64,000 nt of DNA. Source: Stereocaulon alpinum. Lineage: Eukaryota; Ascomycota; Lecanoromycetes; Lecanorales; Stereocaulaceae. The notes beneath the pieces were generated by a model. That model did not search any database. It saw only the letters and a program-made list of their open reading frames with translations, and was not told the origin of the DNA. The stretch spans positions 1 through 64,000 of the forward strand of contig JAEUBA010000054.1 of NCBI GenBank assembly GCA_018257865.1. Direction: 5' to 3'. The stretch's first letter is position 1. Each line of letters opens with the position of its first letter. Shown here one piece after another: positions 44,563-55,900 of this stretch. Both the position numbers and the translations under genes were made by a program.

Positions 44563-46620
44563 ATGTCTGATCACGGTTCCCTACCTAATGAGGACGCTCA
44601 GTGGAGCATGAATAGTCTGGTCAAGGAAGACAGTACCGCCAGCCTCGACATTTCCATGTCAGATCAATTCACTTTCGATCCGGACACCCTTTCTAACGGG
44701 TATGACTTCCCAGACTTCGATCCCAATACCTTTCCAGCCTTAGACCTTCAGAACGTCGACATGCCAAACGCTGACTGCAACTGGACGTTCGGTCCTCCAC
44801 CCTACACGATGAATTCAGGAGACTTGCATGAACTTAGCAGAACTGGCGTGGGGAACGTGTACGGGAGTGGCTTCTACGACCCGCCTCCATACCCACAACA
44901 CCAGATGCTAAATCAACAGCCAATCTCGAATGGACAAGTTCAACTTCGTGGCGGAGGCTTTGTTCCTAATATGATCCCTGCAGGTTCGCCGTTGATGCTC
45001 ACCATGTCTGCTGACTATGCTCAGGATGCTGACTTAGGTATGCAATATCCGTCCCTCTCGACAGGTCTAACGGTGCCGTCGACGCCACAGCAGTCCCCTA
45101 AGATGGAGACCTCCTTCTTGATAAGCAATATCGGCGAGGGTACTAGCTGCAAGGATGTCGCAGATGAGTCCCTAGGCAGCGTGAGTACTCCGGAGTTGGC
45201 CTCTCCTCCACCGAATGATATGAACAAGTTCCCGGAGTCGAGGTATGTCCCCATACTACCAAAACCAGGGACCCCCTCCGCCCTTGAGCAATCTAATTCC
45301 CAACCCCAGACCCGTAAGACAACCTCAAACTTAAAGCACACACGAGCAAAAGATCCCCCCAGAAGGATCACCACAAAGAATCCCCAATACCAGCGAAACA
45401 CGAAATACACCCAGCACTCCTACCCAAGTCAAGACTGGGACTGTTTTGAATACACCAAAGACGGCGAACTAGACCCCGCCCGCCTCTACACCGCCTCGGA
45501 AATGAATACCTTCCTCTTCTCCCATCCCCTCGGTACAGACCTCGCCATCCGCGTCCAGCGCAACCCCCCAAGGTCCCGCCCTCGCTACCCCACCAACCAT
45601 TCCCACCGCTGCCGCTTCGCAGATTGCCCCTTTTACCCCAACAACACAATCAACCAAGGGCACTGGGCCGTCTCCTTCGACGAGCTGACTACCTCGCACC
45701 CAGATCACGATCCCTATATTGTGGCTGGCTACGCGCATCTCTGGTGCTTGGAACGCTTCACAGATTTCCCCAAGATATGCGCGGAGCTGAACATCCACCC
45801 CGACACGCGCAAGATGCCAAAGGAGCACAGAGGGAAGAATCCCATGTCCCTAGGCACGAAAGCAGAAGAAGTCTGCGTGGTGAAATTCATCCAAGCGTGC
45901 CAGAACGGCAACGTCCCTGAATCCTACCCTCGCTTCGACATGCCTGATCGCCCTTACGAAGGTACACTTACCAACCGCCTAGCGTGCGTTAAGCTCAGGA
46001 AGGAACCGAGAGCTGTAGATGGACAGAGAACAGCACGGATGAAGCTGGCGGAGTATGAGGGGAGTAATTTGCGGACGCACTTGGGGGATTTGAAGAAAGA
46101 GGTGGAGTTGAGGGAGAGGAGTCGGAGTCATAGGAATCAGAATCGGTTGATTGTTAATGTTAAGCATAGGAGGGTTTTTAGGGGCGAGAACTTTCGGGAT
46201 AGTGAACCGGAGGATGATGAGGGTGAGGAGGGTGAGGGTGATGGGGGAGAAGACGCCTCAGAGGATGAAGAGGATCTAGACAATTTTGGTGTTCCGGCGC
46301 TGAAGACTATGGGGAATGTGGGAGAGATGTCGACGACGGCGAGGTTGAGGGGGGTTTCGATTCGGGAGACGAGAGTTGCTATGCCGACACCGTCAAAAGG
46401 TAAGAAGGGAGGTGCTGATGAGGCTGGAGATAGTGAATCACAGAGGAAGAAGGCGAAGCCGACTCAAGACGAGAGTGAGGAGAGTGATGAGGAAGCTCTC
46501 AAGTTGGAGCAACAGAAGATCGAGCTTGAGCTCAAGCTGCTTGCTCTCAAGAGGAAGGAGAAGGCTGCTAAGCGAGCTAAGGGGAACGTTGGGGACGAGA
46601 GGAAGAGAAGACATAATTAG
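44563..46620 (+). CDS. Conserved fungal protein of unknown function, probably nuclear
   Basis: A single 685-codon exon. Residues 1-200 are acidic and Asn/Asp/Pro-rich, resembling a transactivation-like or disordered region. About 200-285 is basic. About 290-470 is the only ordered-looking block: DWDCFEYTKDGELDP, HPLGTDLAIRVQRNPPRSRPRYP, then CRFADCPFYPNNTINQGHW with spaced Cys/His, and AGYAHLWCLERFTDFPKIC. The C-terminal 200 residues are D/E-rich, then basic with a predicted coiled coil (LKLEQQKIELELKLLALKRK) and KKAKP/KRRHN basic motifs that could act as nuclear localisation signals. I infer a nuclear chromatin or transcription role from composition only. Its neighbours do not help. Confidence 0.8.
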   Translation: MSDHGSLPNEDAQWSMNSLVKEDSTASLDISMSDQFTFDPDTLSNGYDFPDFDPNTFPALDLQNVDMPNADCNWTFGPPPYTMNSGDLHELSRTGVGNVYGSGFYDPPPYPQHQMLNQQPISNGQVQLRGGGFVPNMIPAGSPLMLTMSADYAQDADLGMQYPSLSTGLTVPSTPQQSPKMETSFLISNIGEGTSCKDVADESLGSVSTPELASPPPNDMNKFPESRYVPILPKPGTPSALEQSNSQPQTRKTTSNLKHTRAKDPPRRITTKNPQYQRNTKYTQHSYPSQDWDCFEYTKDGELDPARLYTASEMNTFLFSHPLGTDLAIRVQRNPPRSRPRYPTNHSHRCRFADCPFYPNNTINQGHWAVSFDELTTSHPDHDPYIVAGYAHLWCLERFTDFPKICAELNIHPDTRKMPKEHRGKNPMSLGTKAEEVCVVKFIQACQNGNVPESYPRFDMPDRPYEGTLTNRLACVKLRKEPRAVDGQRTARMKLAEYEGSNLRTHLGDLKKEVELRERSRSHRNQNRLIVNVKHRRVFRGENFRDSEPEDDEGEEGEGDGGEDASEDEEDLDNFGVPALKTMGNVGEMSTTARLRGVSIRETRVAMPTPSKGKKGGADEAGDSESQRKKAKPTQDESEESDEEALKLEQQKIELELKLLALKRKEKAAKRAKGNVGDERKRRHN

Positions 46621-47029
46621 GAGGAGGAGTGGGTTATAGGCGATTCTCGACTCCAGCGCTTAGTATGTCGGGCTTGCTGTAGATTGGACTCTATGATTTC
46701 GATCTACTTTGCATCGTTATAGTATGGGACGTCGAACAATTAATATGTCAATGAACACATTCAGCGTTCTGCTACCGATAGTTCTTCTAAATTCGAGGTG
46801 ATGTAGCAACACTACTCGTGATATGAATACTTTGTTGACTATTAATTACGCAGTCCTCCCATAATGGCTGACTCGAAATTACTCGGTGTAATATGCAAAG
46901 GATATGATTCGTAAAGAAATATACCTGGTGTTAGAGATAGATAGAGCGTACTCAAGCTACTCAGTGTGCTGAAAAAATACGCAGTCCAGAACCCCCAATG
47001 AAATCCCATCTGACCCAAGGTGCTCTGGC
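46621..47029. other. Convergent 3' intergenic
   Basis: About 410 bp between two stop codons on opposite strands, AT-richer than flanking exons. No ORF or RNA gene is recognised. Confidence 0.6.
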
Positions 47030-49673
47030 TTAAACATCGATGCTAGCCAAGCAAGAGTTATCGTCAAATAATTCTAGACCCGGGGCTCGAAAACCCTCTC
47101 TGCGCCTATCAAACGCAAGCTGCGATGAGATTGGGGGTGCCTCGGCCGGTAGTAAGCCACGATTTGCGAGGCCTCTGACGATATGTGCGGGATCACCGTT
47201 TGGAGGTCGCAGGTTGAACGAATTGGCAGAGGCTATCGAACGGCAACGTCTGGCCCAATGGTAAAGACAGGAGTGGTCGGAATGGACGTTCTTAGCTCCA
47301 GGATATCCTCCATATGCCATATCAGTATCGCGGAGCAAAAAGTCATATATACCAAAGACTCTTCTAGGATCGTTGAGGAGGTTTCTCTTCAGATGCTGAA
47401 CTAAGTCTTGACTACATTTTGCAGAATGGTATCCCCAATGCCAAGCAGCATATCGATAGAAAGGATATCGCTGGACCAGGCTATGATACCACACATCTGG
47501 CGTCTTCTGGTAATCAAATACGTGTTGGTCTCCAGCGTAATTCTCAATGTTATCAGGTAGTTTCGTATCATGCTCCTCAGCGTTCAAGCGTATATTACAA
47601 CCGAAGCACAGGAATTCATCTGGTAACATTCCATCATGCTTCTCATCGTTCAAGCATATATTACAACCGAAGCACAGCGAATTAACTTCCTTGAATGTGC
47701 ACATTCTCTCCCAGGGGTAAGCTTGGTTCCGACGAGTATTGCACAAAGTTCCAGAGAAGGCATCGTATAGAAGGTAGGTCAGACAGCTCGAGGCCATGAT
47801 CTGTTGCGCTTCCGGAAAGTGCTTCATGCCGTTTCGCACTAGGTACTCCTGGGTTGTGTAGTGAGCCAGCCTAAGGAACCCACCAAGACGAACATCGTCG
47901 AAATCTGCGATCACTAAGCCAGCGCATACTGAGACGATGTCTTCGTAATCGCAGACATTCTCTTGATCCAAATCTGATTGCGCGAGCTCGATTGACACCG
48001 CTTGCTCGAGCTCTTTGATAGAGAGAAGTTCCTTAGCGTATGTGATCCAAATCAAAGCTTTCTTAGCCAAGTCGCACCGGTCTGAGCTCTGACTTTCGAT
48101 CCTATCTATGGCATCTTTGTATGCTGAGTCGAGAGCATCGGAGCCAGTTGGCAGATGATTCAAAGCTCTCTTGATAGCCTTGGGGTTTGTTTTGCCTACA
48201 AGTGAGTCCAGGTTTAATCGAGCTAGGAGGAACCTATGTCATGTTAATGACAGCGCCAAAATCTCTGAAGGTGTATAAGCCTACATTCCATCAGCGGCAT
48301 CGAGAATGCCTGTGATAATGTCCGCTTGTAGATCTTTCTCTGCCATCATTCGTTTCGAGAACCGACCCATCTGCGCTTCCAGATACTTCCGGATATCTGT
48401 TCGGCTAGCTCGGATCTCCAAATGCGTAGAAAGCTTGAACTCGGATAGAATGGTTGGGATTGGCCGAGTTGTTACGATTATATTTACCATCTTTGAGCCT
48501 CGCAGCGAGCGAAGTCCATCCAGTATTCTCCGACGTGTATCATCCTCCTCAGAGCATTCATCCAGTGCGTCAATAATTAAGAAGAGACGAGACCAGTCTC
48601 TACTTTGGCTATGGAGCACATCCCAGGCCTGATTTGACGTAGGGTTTGTGTTGCTGTGCGTGTGCTGTTCGTAATAGTCTTTCAGTGTCTTGGATACAGA
48701 ATTTTGTTGTTCGGCAAGCTGCTTCAGCAAACTCCCGACAAGCTGTAGGGGAGTCTGTTCCCGTTGCTTTCGATAGTCACAGAACATGTATGCCACTCCA
48801 ACCCTGTGAGTACGAACTTGGTTCCAAAGGTGATTTATCATTATTGAGGCTAGTACTGTCTTTCCAGCTCCGGGATTTCCGGGGCATAACAGAACCTCGC
48901 CTTTGGTCTTGAGCCATGTTTGAAACTTTTCAGACTCAAGTAGCCATTGACCTGATCCTTCCTGGTGCCGACTGAAGATGTCCCTCTGCTGCGCAGGGAA
49001 ATCAAGTGGCGAAAGCCATTCTGTGATCTTTGTGCGCCCTTCATTGTTGTTCGCAAGACTCAGATTCCATGCGCTTAAAACCGCAACAGTTGATGCTATC
49101 CGTGCTCGCAGGTCTCTGGCATCATCTTGGTCCCAAGAAAGCTTCTTCGAGGTCTAAAGGAAGTCCGGTCAGAAACCTGCGCGTCATGTACAGATAGAAA
49201 CAAATTAGGCTTAATGAAAAAGGCCAATTGTCATGACGTCCCAAAACAAAAAGACATGTTCTTCGTCCTCGCGGACGCGATGCAAGAAGATTGCTGACCT
49301 TGCGGATCTTTCTGGCGATGCTGGGAGCTTTGGTGGCAAGACCACCGTTCTTGTCGATCAATTCCTGCAAGTCCTTAAGAACGCCGCGGCATGCCTGCGA
49401 CGAGGCGGCAAGGCCTTGAGCTTGTTTTTCGGTGAGACTTTGCTTCGACACGGTACCCGATACGTCATCTAGAAGGGTTGAAAAGCCAGCGACTCTGCTG
49501 ATTGTCAGCTTCATCTCATGCCCTCCAACAATGGCACTGTTTGCACGAGGAATGGAGGCTTACTCGTTGCGGATGGCTTCGAATTGATCAGACGAGTCCC
49601 GAATCTTCTCCCAGATGCCGTGTGCGAGCTTCGCCGTCGTAAGGAAGTCCCCAACGCTATAGCCGAAAGACAT
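47030..49673 (-). CDS. STAND NTPase with NACHT domain (fungal NLR-like)
   Basis: Four exons: 49673-49564, 49494-49299, 49153-48285 and 48233-47030, total 793 codons. Residues 1-120 (MSFGYSVGDFLTTAKLAHGIWEKI) are the helical N-terminal domain common in fungal STAND proteins. NACHT follows, with Walker A GNPGAGKT at about 194-201, Walker B LFLIIDALDEC at about 292-302, and a sensor-like NIIVTTRP. After the NACHT come a winged-helix-like segment (LAKKALIWITYAKELLSIKELEQAV) and an unrecognised C-terminal half; no ankyrin, WD or TPR repeats are seen. Two copies of a 22-residue CFGCNI unit lie within it. Such proteins mediate nonself recognition and regulated cell death in fungi, or have unknown roles. 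The 145-bp second intron is longer than usual here, and its acceptor (tttag at about 49,154) is chosen by frame. Confidence 0.85.
47546..47677 (-). repeat. 66-bp tandem duplication inside the NACHT gene
   Basis: Two direct copies offset by exactly 66 bp (47,546-47,611 and 47,612-47,677) encode 22-residue units each with a CFGCNI motif followed by LN-x-E-x-HD and LPD. Several substitutions separate them, so it is not an assembly artefact. Confidence 0.9.
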
Positions 49674-50739
49674 GCTGTCAGATGCTTCAAGTAACTCGCG
49701 ATCAGGGTTCACAGTCAAATGAGATACTAATGGTAGGTACAGCTACGAGGAATGGACCATAAGACATGGGGACAATAGATTGTCGTTGTAGCCCTAAGGC
49801 TCCCATCAGGCCCCACGTCAGAGGTGGGGCTTGCATGACTAAGTGATCTATTGCCCGCGAATCAGCACGTTTCAGATGAGTCTCGATCGCAACTCTTAGC
49901 GGGTTTCGAGCGGACAATGTTGTAAGAGAGGCACGATTTCAAATATCTTGGACGAAGGTTTTAGCCTTAGGCAATTGCTTCGATGCGCGGTCCTACGAGA
50001 AATAATCAAGCTCGAGAAGCATAGGTATGGTTCAACCCGCATTTTGAGTACGCCTACAGAAAAGCCACCACTGGCAGTACTTGATAGTGCTAAATCCCAA
50101 CAGTGCACGAAAACAGATAACCGGTTCCTGTATCTTTCTTCCTTGCTCCGCAATCCTCTCATCATGCTCTTAGCAATTCCATCCAACTCAGCTTTGACAT
50201 CTCCGACGGGTGACTTGTCCTAAGGCCTATTGGCTTTTCCTGGCTTCATGGACCGGGATCAGTCTACGGTAAAATTATGTTGCACCGACATGTTGCGCAG
50301 AATAAACAGAATAGACTTCCGTGATTGATGGGGCGAGCCTCCTTCAATTGAGTCTGCCCCCACTGTTGGTTGAGACAATGCATCATGCTGAGTCAATATA
50401 TCGTAATCTTTGTGTGGTGCGACCCTTATTGAGCAAATTCTCGACATTCTTGAATCAAAATTCAAGCGTCATAATACCGAGGATCGAGAACCAAGAACGT
50501 CCTGGCTCACACTGGTATGACTTCTAATGGCAGCAAAGAGTTCGATTATCAAAACCCTGGCCCGAATTCAGCTTTGGCGTGCTGCGGCTGTCACCCACAG
50601 CAACCACTAGCGCGAATAGCCGCGTGCTCTTTCCTCCGGATACACACAAGTGCAGCCAGCAATCAAAGCTCAACTGCAACAGTTTCGATCAGCCATCTCC
50701 AACCTCTCTTATAATTACATCCACACGTCATCAAGCCGC
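49674..50739. other. Divergent intergenic (NACHT gene / coiled-coil gene)
   Basis: About 1.07 kb between opposed start codons must contain both promoters. Short ORFs up to 96 codons have no family resemblance. No RNA gene is seen. Confidence 0.6.
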
Positions 50740-52394
50740 ATGGACCCAATCTACAAATTTCCAGCCTCCCCAGGCACGCCTCTCTTTCCCATATCCCCAG
50801 AACGCGCAAACAGACAACAAGGGCCGCAACTACCCCACTCGCCTTCGTTACCTTCGATCAACCATACAAGAAACGATCCCTTTCTCACTCATTCTCGCGG
50901 CAACTCAGACGTACAGGGGAAAGTTGCTCAATTCAATAGTCTGACGAGAGAGGCGGCGCAGAGGAGAAAGGATAACGAAGCTGCGCTTAAGCGGGCTGTG
51001 CTTGGGAGGGAGGAGGCGGAAGGGGAGAGTAGAAGGCTGAGGGAGGACAATCGATTGTTGAGGCAGGATGTCGAAGAAGGGAGAGCTAGGGAGAGGAGGG
51101 TTGGAGAGAGATTGGAGGGGGTTATGGTATGATTGGTGGGTGGTGACGCTGGGACTGCTGCTAATTAAGGGTGCAGGAAGAACTTCAGCGCGCAAAGGAA
51201 ACACAGACGCACTCGCAATCGATCTATGAGAAGGAGGTCCGAAGAGCAAGAAAAGAGGCGTTCAAATCGTCTAGTGCACTAGTCAAGCTGCAGGAGGAAT
51301 TAAAGTCCGCAAGAAACAAATACACGCTCATGAGGGAAGAAGTGGACGTACAAAGACGAAAGGGAGATGCGAAGGAGCAAGAGGCTTTTGCTGCCCAAGA
51401 GTGCTTGGTCAGCCTTCAAGAGGAATTAGACAAGCTTCAGCAACACAGTCGTATAATCGAAGTAGAGCGAGACGCCCTAAAAACAACCTTGAAAGAAGAA
51501 GAGGTTGCACGAATCGCAGCTGAAGGAGCAATTGCCCTGCCACCTTCGAGAGAAGGTGATGAGTTCGCCTCGCCCAAGAAACGAACTCGACAGAAGCGGG
51601 AGAGCCTGAAGGAGAACATCGATCCCGAAGCGCTACAACTCGAAGACGAAATACTGGTTTTAAAGGAAGAGCTCAGAATGGAGAAGCGCATGCGACTCCG
51701 AGCGGACGACCAGGTTCACTTCATGAAAATGGAATGCCAATTCCAATGCTGTTCATGTCGCGTGGCAGAGCGTCAAGGCACGGAATACGTTCACGATGAC
51801 AGCCTCGCGAAACAAATGACGGAGATGGCCTCGAAGATCGCAGACGAGTACAACCCACTACCTACACATGCGCATCCAGAACCAGAAGTCAGGCTAGACC
51901 GACCATCAGCACCACCGCGCCAACAGTCGCAACAACGAGAACCCTCCGAACCCCTCAACTTCTCCCCCACAACAGGCACATTCTACAAAACACCCACCCA
52001 CCCACCGCCTCAACCAATCCCGACCCCCTCAGCTCAACTATTCCAACCATCTCCCTCCGAGACTCCTTCACCACCCATTCAACCAACACTCCAACCAATC
52101 CTCCCAGACCGATCCCCCTCCTTTACCTTCCCCCTAACGCCGCGCGCTCTCCCCATCCCACCACCCCGCACAATCAGCCACACAACCACAATGACAATAC
52201 CCCTAAAGAGCGATGACCTCTTCAGTCCCGCACCTGCAACCCCGGGTGGCATCAGTAGGGAAGAAGCGCTTGAGCAGATAAGGCAGAGGAGAGGCAGGGC
52301 GAGGAGTCTGGCGCAGGGAAATGGGACGCCGAGGAAGAAGTTGGTGGATGTTGGGGAAGTAAGGAGGGAGTTTAGTGCGCCCAGTCGGGTATGA
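50740..52394 (+). CDS. Coiled-coil protein of unknown function
   Basis: Two exons, 50740-51126 and 51177-52394, total 535 codons; the 50-bp intron (ATG|gtatga ... gtgcag|GAA) lies inside the coiled coil. Residues 1-60 are Pro/Ser-rich (MDPIYKFPASPGTP). About 65-330 is a long, highly charged coiled coil broken by a basic KKRTRQKRESLKEN segment. It is followed by a short conserved-looking QFQCCSCRVAERQG motif near residue 335. The rest is Pro/Ser/Thr-rich, with SPxP and TPxxP clusters and a final basic QRRGRARSLA. The architecture suggests a cytoskeletal or cell-cycle structural protein regulated by phosphorylation. That is inference from composition only. An upstream in-frame start exists at 50,650 but has weaker context. 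Confidence 0.78.
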
Positions 52395-52995
52395 GAAGGA
52401 TTGCGAAGACGGGAAATGTATTTGATGCGGGAGCGATGAGTGGATAAGAATGGGAGTATTATTGAAAAGAGGGGCGATGTGCTGGTGGCGATATGTGAAC
52501 AAGCAATACGGGGGCAGTGATACATAACAGTATTATCGTTATGAAGGACGCGAGATGAGATGGTAGGTTGTATATTCAATGCTATACAGTTGATATTGCA
52601 ATATGCATCACTAGCAAAGTTATGCACCAGCTTACCTCACAAGTATAACGAATAAGTGGAACTGCATAGACGTGTAGTAAATTCGACACTCTCTGTTGGT
52701 ATCAAATGCCACATTCTCACCTCATGATGGGTTGAAACAGGGATCTCAGGAGCTCAAGTCTATCACCAAAGCGACCTGAGATCGGTGCAAAGTCAGCAAG
52801 TTCAGCAAATTCGACACTGCTCATTCGTACAAGGAGAGATATCTCCAGCTCCACCACACTCGGTATGCGAACAAGCACGACGCAACTGCACAATAAAGCG
52901 CCCCGCTTTTCAACAAGCGATCTCTCTATTAGCCCTATAACAAGCTTGCTCAGATCCTCCTCCCACTCTACCTGTATACATCCAGGACCCCAACC
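52395..52995. other. Convergent 3' intergenic
   Basis: About 600 bp between stop codons on opposite strands (coiled-coil gene and OSBP gene). No gene is supported. Confidence 0.6.
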
Positions 52996-55900
52996 TCACT
53001 CACGCACCATTATCTTCTCCCCCTCCTCACACCCAAAAATATCATCAACACCCACATCCGCCCACCTCCCCGGTCTCCCAGGCTCATCTCTCACAGCCCA
53101 ATACCGCCCATTAGTCTGCCAGAACTCTTCCCCCGTAACGGGATCCCGACTCTTACTAAACCATCTCGGCACGAATTCTTCGCCCTTCGCTTCTCTTTCT
53201 CTTCTTTTGGCTCGCTGGCGTTCCTCGACGCGATTCTTCTCTGTGGCAGCGAGGTCGTATTCGCCGTCTTCCATTGCTCTTTGATCGGGTCTTAGTCGTG
53301 TGTCTGTTGGTGGGAGATAGGGTCGTAAGCGGTCGGGGAGGTGTTGGAAGGTTACAACGAAGGGGGTGAGGTTGAATGGAATGTTTGGAGGGCGTGGATG
53401 TGCTTCCCATACTAGGAATGCTTGGGAGGAGCCAGGTTCGTGAGCTTGTTTGCCTGAGGGAGCGAGGACGGAGTCTTCGAAGCCAGGGGTTAAGCGGGCG
53501 TAGATTTTGTCGTTCCAGCGGCCGCCGATGGACCAGCGCGTTTTGCCATCTTTGGTCATTACCTTTCCAGAGACTTGGTAGGCGGAGCTGGCTTTCCAGC
53601 CGCGGGGCCTGAAGTCTAGAGTGCAAATTTCGCCGGTGGTGTGGTTTTTGATTTCCATGGGACCGTAGTTGTCGACGGTTGGGGAGCCGGTGATGATGCC
53701 GATGACAGAAGAGGTAACCTTTTTCCAGGTGTAGAGCTCTTCGCCACCTGTTGAGGGTCGGAGCTTGAGGAACCAAGTGCCTAGAGGGTTGATATCGAAG
53801 GACTTGCCGTAGAATTTGGACTTGACAGCTGATTCGCCCTTGATTTGTGTTAGCTGCAGACAGTTGCGATGCTAGGAAACGAGACGTACATAGTAATCCC
53901 ATTTAGGAGCCTCAGCCCAGGCTGCTCCAATGGGTGGATGATGGCTGACTTGCTCGATGAAGAATCGATAGCCTTTATCCGGTCTGACATATTCATAAGT
54001 CTCACCTAGCAGTGGATTGAATGGCTTGGCAACACGTCCTATGGTCGAAGCGTATTCACTCGCTGCAAATGCCGCGACATACACCAAGCGTTCAGTAGAG
54101 TCAGCCCGATCAGCTGCAGTATCGAGCAAATCAGTGTACTCCATGTCCTCAGTTACTCGCTGCAGCAGAGAAGTAGGCTCGTTGAATGAGACTGGCAGCG
54201 TCATCTTAGTCATATCTTTGCCAATCATTGATTTAAGGATACCCTGGTTGTAGGTCAGTAGTAGCTGGAGAGTAGTTCCACGGCCGCACATACCCATAGA
54301 GATATCTTCGGCCTATTGTCTGCATCCATCTTAAAGCGTTTGCGGATAGGGTCTTCATAACCCTTAAATGAAGGTTGGATCACCGACTGTCTCTTCTCTC
54401 GTAGATCTTCCGAAGGTGTTCGGTCTTCAATCTCTTTATTAGCAGCCAATGGGCTCGGGATAGACGTTGGCATCTCCTCTACCACCTCCACCTCTCCGGC
54501 GTCTACTGCGTCAAAGAACTCCTCGTCCTCATCGGAGTCGGAGTCGGAAAGATTGGTCAAGTCAGCGATGGTGGACTTTCGTCTTGTGGGATCTCGGACT
54601 CCTATAGATTTCCTTCGACCTAAGACGGTTCCTGGCTTACCCAGCTGCAATTTATCTAAGGCTTCGGACATTTGCCCTTCTTCCTGTTGCATACCTCTGC
54701 TGGGCGCACTAGCATCGGCGCCTTCTAGGGCCTCTCTGAGCGCTCGCTTTGTACGTTTGCGCTTCTCTTCTGACTCGCCAATGCGACCCTCGAGCTCTTC
54801 TTGTTCCCTTGCGACCCTAGCCATACTGTCCTCCCACAGTCGCCGTACATCTGCTTCTCGGTCCAGTCTATACTGCCAGTAGGCATCGCGATCACGAGAT
54901 ATCTTGAGCAGGTCGCCTACCAAGCTTTGAAGGCTAGCAACGGCAGACTCATAGGTTGATAGTGCTTGCACGACTGTAGGATCAGAAATTGGCACAGCAT
55001 TTTCTTTCGAGCTTTCTGTGCGCAATGCTGCTGAGACCTGCGCAAGCAGGTTCAATTGCAAGCTTGCAGAGTGAGCGGTGATGTTGAAAGCGTCTTTGCT
55101 TGCTGGTTGCAATTCATGGTCGCTAGCATCATCTCCATACTCATCGTCATCGTCCATATCACCGGCAATCATGGAAGTTTGAGCACCCCGAACAGATCGT
55201 GTCATCTCATTTTCAGCGATGCTAGGTTCGCGGGAGCCATACGCTGAACCGTCTTCATCGCCACCGGCAGCGGTTCCACCGAAGTTTGACTCTTGGAATG
55301 ACACTCTTGAAGAAGCGGCAGTCAGAGGAACACCGACGGCAGTCGCAGGTGCTAACCCTCTACCACTGAGTTTTGAGGTATCTGTTATGCCTGGTCCATG
55401 GATTTGGGGTATCTGCCCTGACTTGGCCTGACGGAGCATCTCTTCCTTGCGTCGCTGCTGCTTCTCAGCTTCTTTTGCTTCATCTTTAGTCCACTGAATA
55501 GCGTTGTTGAGAGCCCAGAACCACCTCTTTGCTTCCACCTCATGGTTTGCTTTGAGATGGTACTTGACCGACGATTTGCCCTGTATCTCGAACCTTGTCT
55601 TGTCTTGGGAATCCATGTAGAGTTTGGCGATCCGCATATTGACCGCACCTCGGCAGGCGGAGCCAGCATCATCTGCAGGATGTCAATACATAGGCGAAGA
55701 TGGTCACACAGAACACGTTTATACCCTGATGCTTGTAGTAGCTCATTACACCATCTTCTAGAACGAACCATCTCAGCTTGTAGCCACTTGTATAATTAGT
55801 CCACTTCTTGAGATAGCCTCTCATTTCCCTGCTATCTTTGCCACCAGGAGTACCGTCCGTCGCCTGTATGGGACCTCCACTACCTAATACGGCCTTCTCT

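Noticed and set aside
45021..45828. Three - strand ORFs of 93-129 codons within the 44.6-kb gene
   Set aside because: They are shadows of a 685-codon + strand gene with better codon structure and conserved-looking motifs.
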